Shown here piece after piece: positions 1 through 18,451 of a stretch of 64,000 bases of DNA. Positions within the stretch are counted from its first letter, which is position 1; each line of letters opens with the position of its first letter. Source of the stretch: Owenia fusiformis (lineage: Eukaryota > Annelida > Polychaeta > Sabellida > Oweniidae); contig CAIIXF020000007.1 in NCBI GenBank assembly GCA_903813345.2, positions 31,481,564 to 31,545,563 on the forward strand. The letters are read 5' to 3'. Under the pieces are notes generated by a model. The model did not search any database and was not told where the DNA came from. It was given only the letters and a program-made list of their open reading frames with translations. A program made the translations under genes and the position numbers.

Positions 1-135
1 TATATTTATCAACACTGTGGGACTGCAAGATTTTAAGCTAGCATTTACCCATAAAATCAATTCTCTATTGAGATTTGAGAAACACGAAAAATGTTGTTGG
101 CTGTTATTGATATTGCAGTTCAATTCATGTTTTAG

Positions 136-3100
136 CTAGGATGTTGAGTGAGGTTGGCCCATTGACCATTGGTGGTCAGGTTGTAGCAAATAATGGGAAT
201 GCAGGCTACCTGACTGTCGACAAAACATACAACAGTAACATGTTCTTCTGGTTCTACCCTGCACTGGTAAAATACATTTAAGCTTCTATCCTAAATTAAA
301 TCTTGATTTCACTTTCCATAAAAATGGCATGGTCTTTTGCTTTATTCATATACATGTATCAATCTATCCAATTAATAAGTTTATTATGGATACCACCTCC
401 AAACATCAAATAATCACAAAAATGAAAAAAAAAACATTTTGCATTTCAGTTATTAGTTGGCTGATTTTGTGTCCTAAAAAGAAATAACCTAGCTTTGAAT
501 ATAATCAGAAATGTTTAATATTACCTATAGCATTGTTGCACTACTTCACTAACTTCAGGTTAACAGTTTGGATGCACCTGTACTACTGTGGCTACAGGGT
601 GGGCCCGGGGGTCCGTCTGTGTTTGGCATGTTTAATGAGAATGGACCTTTCTACGTTGATGAAGATATGAACTGTAAGTGTTATTTCTCAACTTATATAG
701 ATACACCATGTTATTAAAGTTCATCTACTTGTACATGTACAAAACAACTATCAATGCTGGTATAAAGTGATGAGTGCAACTACACCATTGTTTGCTCTTT
801 CAAACATTTCATGTACATACAAAGATTCAAGAAGATATTCCACCATGATTGAGATACATGTAATTCTTCCAAAATTTGAAGATTGCATTTATATTTTGTG
901 AATTTTCAAAATTTCATAATATATAGTACTAAGTAGTTAATGGTAATAGTACACGACATGCGGTATCTTCATAGAATATGTCACCATCTTCTTTCTTGTT
1001 TTCCAGTACAGCCGAGGAAATATGGCTGGACGAACAAGTACAACATGCTCTATATAGACAATCCAGTGAGTTAATTTTATTCCAAAAATCAAATGTTCCA
1101 GCATTGAATTATTTTAAATTTTAAGGGCATTTTGGAGCATTTCTGATAATAATGGTCTATAATGTAAAAATTATTTGGAATGGTATTACTACCCTCTCTT
1201 GTGTACTCTGACAGATTTTTCATTTAATGTTATATGATATTTCAATAGATGGTTATTAAGGTCTTCAAAGTGTCAGCTGTTACCTTATTCATTGCACTAT
1301 TGTTATCATTGTACTTTTTATGTCACCATCAAGGTGTCAAGGTGACATATTGTTATAGTCTCTAACTTTTTTACGGATGGTATTCAGCTGTAATGGCATA
1401 CAACGGTCGGTGTCTGTAACAAATGGCAAGTGGTAACATTTTGCATGTTAATTCCTTGTTGATTGCACATTTTACCTTATGATTGAATTGGTGTCACTTG
1501 TTGTAGGTGGGATGTTGGTTTAGCTTATGATTGAATTGGTGTCACTTGTTGTAGGTGGGATGTGGGTTTAGCTTATGATTGAATTGGTGTCGCTTGTTGT
1601 AGGTGGGATGTGGGTTTAGCTTATGATTGAATTGGTGTCACTTGTTGTAGGTGGGATGTGGGTTTAGCTTATGATTGAATTGGTGTCGCTTGTTGTAGGT
1701 GGGATGTGGGTTTAGCTTATGATTGAATTGGTGTCACTTGTTGTAGGTGGGATGTGGGTTTAGCTTATGATTGAATTGGTGTCTCCCTTGTTGTAGGTGG
1801 GATGTGGGTTTAGCTTATGATTGAATTGGTGTCGCTTGTTGTAGGTGGGATGTGGGTTTAGCTTATGATTGAATTGGTGTCACTTGTTGTAGGTGGGATG
1901 TGGGTTTAGCTTATGATTGAATTGGTGTCACTTGTAGGTGGGATGTGGGTTTAGCTTATGATTGAATTGGTGTCACTTGTTGTAGGTGGGATGTGGGTTT
2001 AGCTTATGATTGAATTGGTGTCACTTGTTGTAGGTGGGATGTGGGTTTACCTTATGATTGAATTGGTGTCCCTTGTTGTAGGTGGGATGTGGGTTTAGCT
2101 TATGATTGAATTGGTGTCACTTGTTGTAGGTGGGATGTGGGTTTACCTTATGATTGAATTGGTGTCACTTGTTGTAGGTGGGATGTGGGTTTAGCTTATG
2201 ATTGAATTGGTGTCACTTGTTGTAGGTGGGATGTGGGTTTAGCTTATGATTGAATTGGTGTCGCTTGTTGTAGGTGGGATGTGGGTTTAGCTTATGATTG
2301 AATTGGTGTCACTTGTTGTAGGTGGGATGTGGGTTTAGCTTATGATTGAATTGGTGTCACTTGTAGGTGGGATGTGGGTTTAGCTTATGATTGAATTGGT
2401 GTCACTTGTTGTAGGTGGGATGTGGGTTTAGCTTATGATTGAATTGGTGTCACTTGTTGTAGGTGGGATGTGGGTTTACCTTATGATTGAATTGGTGTCC
2501 CTTGTTGTAGGTGGGATGTGGGTTTAGCTTATGATTGAATTGGTGTCTCCCTTGTTGTAGGTGGGATGTGGGTTTAGCTTTACAGGGAGTGATGGTGGCT
2601 ATTCAACTAATCAGACAGCAGTGGCTGATAACCTGTACAGGTATTTACAAATACACCCACCTTGAATTATCATTGTTCAGTGGGAAAGAATATCTCTCTT
2701 TGTGGGAGAGATTAATGAATCTCTTTTCTTACCTCGTTAATCACTTGTTAAGTTGTTATCCGATTTTATAGAAAATAAAGAACAATATATAGAAAAAATG
2801 CATGAAGATATAAAGGTAATCAGATAAATAGAGGTTATTTAATGGGAGGTTTTTGATACAGGGTATATCTGAGGGAAATACAATATATCTACCAGAGGGA
2901 CCGAGGATTGAGATATAGTATTTACCGAGGGATATACCCTGTATCAAAAATTGAGCTTTCAATAACTGATTTATCCTATACTTAGTAGATTATGAGAATT
3001 AAATATGCATTATTTCAGGGCCCTTACCCAGTTCTTCCAAATATTCTCAGCATACAAGAATAATCCATTTTACATCACTGGGGAGTCTTATGCTGGGAAA

Positions 3101-6100
3101 TATGTGCCTGCTATAGCTTATAGGATTTACAAGGAGACACAGCCTAAGGTGCCCATCAATCTCAAAGGCATGGCTATTGGAGATGGACTATGTGACCCTG
3201 AAACTGTGAGTCTTATCATTTTAATAATATCAGGAAATCTATTTTCAAATAACCACTCCAACATTTTGTCATCTCTATTTTCACACAGTCTTCTCCAATC
3301 TTTTTCCAGTTTGGCCCATTAGTAGAGCCTAAATGTGTGTTGTAATCTTGGTTTATAAAAGTCATGGGTCAAAAATTTGCATTTAGAAGGTAATGTTAGT
3401 TCTTTAGATTCTCTTACTGTCCAACTGTGTATAGCATTTCAATCTGATTGCAAATTTGTAATTTGAATATTATTAATGCAGATTCATTGTTGTACAGTTA
3501 ATGTGCATCAACTAAAACAATTTCAAATCATTTTCAGATGTTGCCTCAATATGGAGACTTCATGTTCAACACTGGCCTTCTTGATGAGAACCAGAGGGAC
3601 TATTTCAACAAGCAAACTGCCTTAGGGGTCCAGTATATCAAACAAGGAAAGTGGGTGTCAGCATTTAATGTAAGTAATAGTTTTAAGGAACAATGTTCAG
3701 TGTGATTTTCTATACATTAGTGTTGGTGTAATACATTTCCAACTAAAAATGAACAGAGTTCACAGTAACAATTTGTGAAAACTGCATTCCACAATTCATT
3801 TCTCAGACATGCTCTGAGCTGTTAATGATATATATTTATACCACATGTACTCTGTTCAGCCATGCCTTGTTTGTTTGGAATTATGTCATTTAAAGTTGGG
3901 GATTTTGTACTATGGCTTCATTTTATCTCGGTCCTTCTTCATTTTCCTCTTGATAGCCTTATTTGGACATTTTCAGATATTTGACATTCTGCTGAATGGA
4001 GATACAATTCCTTATCCATCCTTCTTTACAAATGCAACAGGATCAACAGACTACTACAACTTCCTTAGGACTCAGGTAGGTGGCGCTACTTTGCAACAGT
4101 GTGCAGCATGGGTACTTGACTTGCTATCCCACTGATATCTCATATGTTTTTATTACTACAGTTGTATTTCAAAATTATTCTAATGAAGCTTGTGTGTTAA
4201 AACATTGGAAGTACAGCAGCTTTATTGATTAGCTTTCGAAAAGATTATTATAAAGAAGATAAAATACCAAGATTGTGATAGCCGTGTAGCTTGAATATAT
4301 GGAACATTGTATGTTATATGAGTGACATCAATTTAATTTACTTATGGCTATAGAGGTCAGTTTGGTACTAGTAAGGAAAAACTTTGGTTCAAATTCAAAA
4401 TGTTTTGATAATGCTAGCTCATTTTGCATTAGATTAAACTGTCTTCAGTGAATCGTGAACAAAATGTATTTCCCAGTTCACCATTTTCAATTATTTATTC
4501 ATCTGGGAAATATTTTGACAATAATATCAAAACGGTACACCAAATATTGATAAATGGAATACATGTATAACACTTTGCAAAATGCTGGGAAAACGTTCAA
4601 ACAACAAGATAGAAAAACATGAAAAAGAAAATAAAACACAAAATTTATCAATAAAAGCAATGTAGAGCCCTTTATATTCACCCAGAGAGTTACATTTTGG
4701 AATATAAAACACAACATTATCATTATCGCAGTTGTTATGTTATGACAACTACATTTTCCCAATACGTCCACATTACAATTAAAAATACACATTAGCCACT
4801 TAGTTTTCATTCTACATGACAAATCCTGTATCATAAATATTTGTACAAACATAGATACTATAGACCTTTTAAATAACTTCTAGACTATTCATCCAATTTC
4901 AATTCCCATCTGTTTAATTTCAAATCTATGTGTGACAAGTTCACACTAAAAATATTGTGATAAGCTGTGAGGTTGTATATAATTCCAACGTTTAATATGA
5001 CCATGCCAAAGTTGGCTTATAGGGTACCTAGTATGCCATTTTATTTAGTATCAGTATTAGTTAAACCCTCACTTTAATTATGAAAATATTGATGTAGGTC
5101 AAAAATGTCTTTTTTATCAGTTTTGCTTTGGTAGTATATCCACTACATGTACGACTTGAAAAATGCAGTTATGCCACCACTATGTCAAACACATGTATAG
5201 ATTACACCAACAAAATTAAATTGATATCATATGTAGTACAGAAGTTATCAGAGAGTATTCAGAACCAACATTTTGGGTTCACCCTGTATGGTAAGGTAAT
5301 AATATTAAAAAATGAAATTTCCAAAATGGCCTCCTAAATGTTTTTAGTTCCTGTCAATCACATAGCACCTTTCATTCACACCCCATTTAGGCTGATAGTT
5401 TTCTTGTTTGAATCATCCCACTTAGATATTTCATATAGCTGGCAATAATACTGCAGATACAACAGTATGTAGTGTCTTTAATAGAGAGGTTAAGTGACAC
5501 ACATCTGGAAGATCTTGAACATAACCATGTATATTATAACCCCCAGGAATTAATATCCACCTCTCAATTGGTCTAAACAGGAACCTTTTTACAAAAGAAT
5601 TCCTCACACTTTCATAACCATTCAGGAAAATAAAGGCCAGTGAGGTGAAAATAGTCCATAGGGTATTATAATTTCACACGTTTTACAAACAAGTTCTTCG
5701 AAACAGTGCTTAATTAACTTCCCTGATGTTGTGACATTAGTTGGATGTCCCCATCCTCTACTGTGGGCTCCTCCTCATGACGTCTATTCTGTTGGGATTC
5801 ACAGCCGAACACAACCTTCATAGATAGTCCTGTAGTTATGATAGAAACAATCATCAGTAAGAAAGATAGGACTACCATAACACAGTTCCATATCACTTTG
5901 CTTGTTGCCTTCAGGCCAGCATCTCCCATGTCTGTGTTTCTGTTCAACTCGAGGAATATTTCAAATGTGTGTAAGGTGAAAATAGTTGCACATTGTAACG
6001 CGAGAATCAATGACAATATCATCCATGCTATGAAGTATCCACGGCGTAAGATATAATTTGTGATGCATCCTACCACCCCAGTGAATACCAGGAACAGTCC

Positions 6101-9017
6101 ACCCCATAAGCCAGTATACCATGTACACAGGTAACTATCACGTAGAAGAGTCCATCTTGTCGCAAACATTACAAGCAACATAATCCCTCCAAATATCTCA
6201 ACGAGGGAGAGGTTCCTGGCAAGAATGTTGTTTCGTCTCCTGATAATGGGTATCGAAGATGAGGATTGTTTTACGTGTCTTACTCGTGTGTCTCTTGGTG
6301 GATCATTTTTGATGATGTTACTCTCAGAAAGAGTAGCAGTTTCATCCACCTTCCCTCCTTGTTTGGTTCCTCTTCCATCATCCTCCCACACCCCCTCCTC
6401 ATCCTCCATAGCAACATACTTCTGACTGGACATCTCCAGAGTTCACTTTCATATATAGATTATATACATGTATTCATGTATTCATGAATTCAGAACTTCT
6501 GAACTATCATATATATTTATATTGATCTATTATAAAAATAATGAGTTAAGTTGCTCACTTTAGTGCATATTAGTGCGTTCACACACTGTTTCCTTTTTAT
6601 AAATGTGGAACCATCTTGGTTTATGGATTATTTGCCTTTGATGTGTTCAGGTGTTATATTATTTTCATCTTAACTTTTTGTTATTAATTCCTTTCTACTG
6701 GTAGTAGCACCAAACTTCCGGCAGTTCATATATCTACATGAACATGTAGTGATATAGGTTCTGTTCTTACACTTTATGGTTTCAGATTACCTTCGTGTGT
6801 TATGATCACATATTGTAGGTCTTCTCTTAGATTTAACGTAGTGTATTTAGCTATTGATTATTCATAACATATAATTAACTTGAATAATCTGGCTCTTGTA
6901 ACACCTGGAATGCAAAAATGGTAATATCATTTTGTGGTATTTTACTATAGCTGGTTAATTAGCCATCCGGGTAAATGAATAAATAGTATGCTAAGCATTT
7001 TCATATGTATATTGTACATAGTGATATCCTTCAAACATCCAATACAGTGTTCACCTTTGGGAGGTTTTCATATTCACACCTTTGACTTCATAATATACAA
7101 ATATAAGATGAATATATATATTCTATATAGTATCTATTATTAAATTGTATTCCATATGTGAATTGTTGATACAGTCTACTACAATAACCTGATAAAACAA
7201 ACCAACATATCATATAGTATGTCAAATGGCCTTGAATAATACTATTTTATGACAGACATGTATTCTCACCTTGCCGATCAATATCATTCAAAAATATAGA
7301 TTTATTCATATTACTTGTTAAGAATGGTATTTATGTACTAATTGAACTCACCTTTAAGTTTGCTTAGCTATATGTATATAGCTGTGTGTCATCCAGATAC
7401 CATGTCCTGGAATATTCAATACCTTACTTTTACATATAAAATGTCGCTTTATATTTCACACAATTCCCTTTCAATATTTAGCGAATATTGTGTTGTCCCA
7501 TTAAGACCTCAACTTCTGGGCTACCTTCACATATCAGTTATTCCTTGCTGAGTCCCCTTTTGTTCACCCTGTTTTGAAAAATATATCACAACATGTCATT
7601 TACAGGTTCTGTATATCCAGAAGTAATATTGATGCAGCAGCATGAGCAATAGAAATGATATAGATGTTTTCATGCTAATACAAATATATGATGTTATCTT
7701 TAACAACTTAAACAAAAGATAGATGTCAGGTAGAGTGTAAATTACAAATACACCAAAGTTGGAGAGTTCTGACTGTTTTATACAAAATGCATTAGTGATG
7801 AAACATAGAATTGTTCCTATCTTAGGATCTATTAGGTGCTCAGTTGTTCATTGCAATATTTTGTTGGAATGTTTAATCTCTTCTTTCTTACTCAGAGGGC
7901 CTGGAGAGGTGGTACAATTGGCTTTATATAAGACTACTGGGTATAATATGCTGTAATTGTACATGTATTTCTTTCAGAGTCCCCCAGAGTTCAACTTCTA
8001 TAGCAGCTTTCTCCAGCAGACCAGTATCAGATCAAAGATTCACGTTGGCAACTTGACATTCCACGCTGGGGACAAAGTTGAACATTTTCTACTGGAAGAT
8101 GTAATGAAGTCTGTGAAACCTTGGATCAGTGAACTATTGGACAGTGGCTTAAAGGTATTAGGCTGCTATAGCACACAATTCTTTCAGTTTGAAAGCCACA
8201 ATATTGTAAGCATGGCAAATGAGTTCAGATGGGTTTAATTTCCTGAATGCTTACATAAGGGAATGTCAAATACAGATAATGATTTTCAATTAAGGCCCCA
8301 AGATAACTTGTCGTTTTCAGTAATGGTACTAGGCTAATAGAAGTTTCATGGAATTTGGAGTGAACAGTTCAAAAGTTGTATCACAAAACAACTAAATAAA
8401 GCAAATTTTTTATGACATTGCCCTTCCTTCCAGTCGCTATTCTACAGTGGTCAGTTAGATGTAATTATTGCCGTACCTCTGACAGAGGCATTCCTGCAGA
8501 CTGTTGACTGGCAGTGGGCACCAGACTACAAGACAACTGGCAGACTGGTGTGGAAGATTCAACAATCAGATATAGATGTCGCTGGTTATGTCAGACAAGT
8601 TAACAACCTTTATCAGGTTAGTATTATAAGAATGAAAATTGTTGATAAGTCAAATACCAATTGATTGATTTTGCTCAAAGAACTGTTGATGCCTCAGGGT
8701 CCAAAGTTTTGAAGGAATTTCTTATATGGGGTCATGTCATGTCATGGATGTAGATTTTGCCCAAAAGAGGCAGTATTACTGCCTGGCTATTTTGATCATG
8801 TTATAATCAAAATGATGATCTATTTGATAAATATGCTTTGTTCTGTGGGATTTGCTATTCTATAGGAGTTCTTGCTTTTCTAATTCAAATCTAATGATTT
8901 TTAAAACTCTTTCAGGTGATTGTTCGTGGAGGTGGGCATATCTTACCTTATGACCAACCAGCTCGCACCTTTGACATGATTGACAGGTTCATCAATGACA
9001 AAGCATTCCATAAATAA
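136..9017 (+). CDS. CPVL: Serine carboxypeptidase, CPVL-like (peptidase S10), 5' end outside window
   Basis: Ten exons: 136-266, 559-673, 1007-1065, 2561-2640, 3019-3205, 3538-3669, 3977-4075, 7978-8154, 8434-8616, 8915-9017 (stop TAA). All junctions are GT-AG and phases close, giving about 421 residues; the missing N-terminal exon(s), with signal peptide, lie to the left. S10 landmarks are visible: LLWLQGGPGGPSVFG (oxyanion region), the nucleophile Ser in GESYAGKYVPA (exon 3019), the acid Asp in SGQLDVIIAVPLT (exon 8434) and the His in GGGHILPYDQP (exon 8915). NATG and NQT look like N-glycosylation sites. S10 enzymes remove C-terminal residues from peptides in the lysosomal or secretory pathway; the ARMLSEVGPL and YNSNMFFWFYP stretches favour the vitellogenic-like (CPVL) branch over CTSA or SCPEP1. 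Its fourth exon is preceded by a minisatellite that copies its own acceptor. The 3.9-kb intron 4076-7977 hosts an opposite-strand gene. Family assignment is firm; the exact orthologue is likely but not proven. Confidence 0.93.
1320..1477. mobile_element. Short copy of a dispersed repeat (tgtcacca...ttgttatagtctc family)
   Basis: Starts tgtcaccatcaagg and continues through ttgttatagtctct and ggtcggtgtctgtaac to tgttaattccttgtt. The same landmarks, in the same order, occur in a longer copy at 38868-39415. Probably a non-autonomous dispersed repeat. Its ends are not sharply defined. Confidence 0.5.
1478..2580 (+). repeat. 48-bp minisatellite copying a splice acceptor and exon start
   Basis: About 22 tandem copies of a unit of about 48 bp, with a few 3-6 bp indels. 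Each carries cttgttgtag followed by gtgggatgtgggtttagctt and then atgattgaattggtgtca. The first part is exactly the acceptor and first 20 bases of the CPVL exon starting at 2561; the last copy runs directly into that exon. Every upstream copy reads VGCGFSL and then a TGA stop, so only the last acceptor makes a functional message. Confidence 0.95.
2857..2952. mobile_element. Foldback MITE-like element, about 95 bp
   Basis: Near-perfect inverted repeat in a CPVL intron: gatacagggtatatctgagg on the left and gatataccctgtatc on the right. The interior is also self-complementary (ccagagggaccgaggattg). No coding capacity. Confidence 0.7.
5714..6433 (-). CDS. Intronless four-transmembrane protein nested in a CPVL intron
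   Basis: A single open frame of 239 codons from ATG at 6433 to the stop at 5714, on the strand opposite the host gene. Residues 1-75 are hydrophilic and acidic then basic (VAMEDEEGVWEDD; IPIIRRRNN). Four hydrophobic segments follow at roughly 78-95, 106-125, 131-152 and 183-206. The tail is polar and acidic (QQNRRHEEEPTVEDGD). The LWGGLFLVFTGVVG stretch in the second segment is typical of small tetraspan families such as MS4A/CD20-like or TMEM proteins, but I cannot place it in one. The lack of introns among intron-rich neighbours suggests a retrocopy or an old single-exon gene. A real gene is likely because a 239-residue frame with ordered membrane segments is unlikely by chance in this AT-rich sequence. 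Function unknown. Confidence 0.7.
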   Translation of the reverse strand: MSSQKYVAMEDEEGVWEDDGRGTKQGGKVDETATLSESNIIKNDPPRDTRVRHVKQSSSSIPIIRRRNNILARNLSLVEIFGGIMLLVMFATRWTLLRDSYLCTWYTGLWGGLFLVFTGVVGCITNYILRRGYFIAWMILSLILALQCATIFTLHTFEIFLELNRNTDMGDAGLKATSKVIWNCVMVVLSFLLMIVSIITTGLSMKVVFGCESQQNRRHEEEPTVEDGDIQLMSQHQGS

Positions 9018-9205
9018 ACCAGTGAAAAAACTGACTTCATTTAATTGAAGTGTTAGTTATAACATACACATGTACAATGCAGTAAACTAAGAACACAAGG
9101 ACACTATGCACTTGAGAGAATTCCTCATAATAGCGAGGTCTTCAGTTTAAATTGATGTGGTTTACACAGATTTATCTACTATTATACTGCATGCTGCCAT
9201 GTAGG

Positions 9206-9211
9206 AATAAA
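9206..9211 (+). promoter_or_regulatory. Candidate polyadenylation signal of the CPVL gene
   Basis: AATAAA about 190 bases after the CPVL stop codon. It is the first canonical hexamer beyond the one that overlaps the stop itself (ataaataaacc). Confidence 0.4.
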
Positions 9212-10837
9212 TGAACAATGCTCAAAATGACTTATTTTCAACTGAGCTGGACTTTTCCGATACATTGATCTACACATAACATCTCTTATTTGTACATTGT
9301 TTATTGTTTAAGATCTCAGTGAGAAAAATGAAGGTCAATATTGTAACCTGCCCGATAAACAATTTGTACAAAATACTTCCAAGGACTTTACACTGAAATA
9401 GTGTGCAAGCCATGTTTTTTATTTTTAAAATGTGTTTGTTATTTGTGCAATATTTTTGTATATCATGCATTTATTGTAAATTGTACTTATGAATCATTAA
9501 AATCATATCATAAAATTACTTATTTGCTCTTCGATATTTTTCTACAGAAGTAAAGTTTTCATCAATTGAGCCATCATACTAAATAGGAAGAAAGAATAGG
9601 AACTAACCCAAGCCATTATATATTGTTTCCTAACTTCATTATCTGAAGAATTAAGATTTCTGAGAGAACAAATGACCAGTCTGTCCCTAAAAAAGTTTCT
9701 TTTATAGCAAAATGTTTACATATATATATACATAAACATGTGTGGGAATGTATTAGTTTAGATAAGCTTTAGAGGTTAATTAATAGGTGTGTGAAGGTGT
9801 GAATAAACCATATGCCATTTAGGCAATATGTAGTTATATGAAGTAGAATGTAATGATATGAGGATCAGGTTTAACTCTATGTAGCCTAGGTGCTGGAGGT
9901 ACATGTAGTTACTAGATTTCCCCAAAAGGTGGCTAATCGGGGTCATATAACACAGCAGACAAAGGCATACAGAAAGTTTACATAAACTTGAACCATAGAT
10001 TTAGTGGATATATTTTCACCTACCTAGTTCTAACATTTTTCTAACATTTGTGACTTTTTATCATTCTTTATTAAATTGTAATTCATGAAAATCACCAAAG
10101 TTTATACTTTATTCCAGGAAACATAACTGGGCGCTTACTCAAATACTGTTTGATGGATTTGATTGAAATTGTATAGGCTTTATAATGCCTTATGGGTGTA
10201 GGATCTCTGCTTGAGAAGAAATTTTCAATATGGTTGCTCAATTCAAAATGGCCACCATTTAAAAAAAAAAAATCTTTGAGAACACAAATACTTATAATAC
10301 TATTTGACAGATTTTGTTCAAATTTTATATACTGAAAGGGAGCTCTGGTTGAGAAGACATTTCTAATGTGCAGTGTTGTACAGTTAATCTCTTAAAAGGA
10401 ATAAGTAATTCCTTTTGGAAAAAGTGGAAAACAATATTTCCCATGTTATTTTCCCATAGGGAAAACTCATGTGACCCATTGCTTTCAGCTTAATTTTGGT
10501 CACCCATCATGGATGTCTTTAATACCCCTGAAGGAATTACTTATTCCTTTAAAGGGGTTAACTGTGTGTCAAAACACAACATATTAATGCAACAAAAATT
10601 GAAAAAGCAGGGGTGGAAGGGGTTGAAAATCAGGACAACATTTCAGAAAAAACATGTGGGTGGGTTGTTCCTATCTTCCCTTCAAGGTGGTTGCTATTTG
10701 TCAAAACAGCTTTTGTTCAGTGGGATTGGCTACTCTATGGAGTTAGAATAGAATTTCATTTAGAAGGCCTTGATAAACATTTTTGTCTTTATCAGTCCTT
10801 GTTCAAAGTGGGACCTGAGCAGGTGTAAGTAGGCAAG
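9212..10837. other. Intergenic region between CPVL and the carboxylesterase
   Basis: AT-rich, with no supportable exon in either strand. It contains the foldback element at 10381-10566. It should hold the promoter of the esterase, whose first coding exon starts at 10838, but I see no clear core promoter motif. Confidence 0.6.
10381..10566. mobile_element. MITE-like foldback element, about 185 bp
   Basis: Inverted ends: left cagttaatctcttaaaagg then aataagtaattcctt; right aaggaattacttatt then cctttaaaggggttaactg. The arms are about 35 bp and nearly perfect. Non-coding, just upstream of the esterase gene. Confidence 0.7.
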
Positions 10838-17982
<7,145 letters not shown>

Positions 17983-18451
17983 AAGTTCTTGAAATTTAAA
18001 TCATAAACAATTAATCAACTTATACATGAGTTTCTGAGGCTTTAAAAACTCTGAATAAACATTGCGGGAAACATTGTCTCTATTTTTCAGGATTCACCAG
18101 TTATTTTCAATGTACTTAACAATCCAGAAAAGTTACAGCTATTATAAACTTGATGATATAGTACTTAGACTAACTGTAAATTATTGTAATTTAAGACATA
18201 TTAGATATGGTATCGTACACATCTACCATTTTTATAAAAATTAGATTAATGTCTGTAGACATGCATAAATTGAATGGATTATTTTTGGAAAATAAAGTTC
18301 ATTTTTTAAGTTAAAGTCTATAAAAGCTGTTGAAATTGTGAAAGATTACTTCGCAACTGATACCCTCAAGAAAATTGAAGACATGGAAATATGCAATCAA
18401 AAATGTATTTCTCTCTAATTACGGAATCATTTAAAATATCAAGACTGTCCC
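17983..18451. other. Convergent intergenic region, esterase and DCST1 3' ends
   Basis: Contains the esterase 3' untranslated region with two AATAAA hexamers on the + strand (18054-18059 and 18291-18296). The 3' untranslated region of DCST1 enters from the right on the other strand, so the two transcripts may overlap at their ends. No open frame here looks real. Confidence 0.6.
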
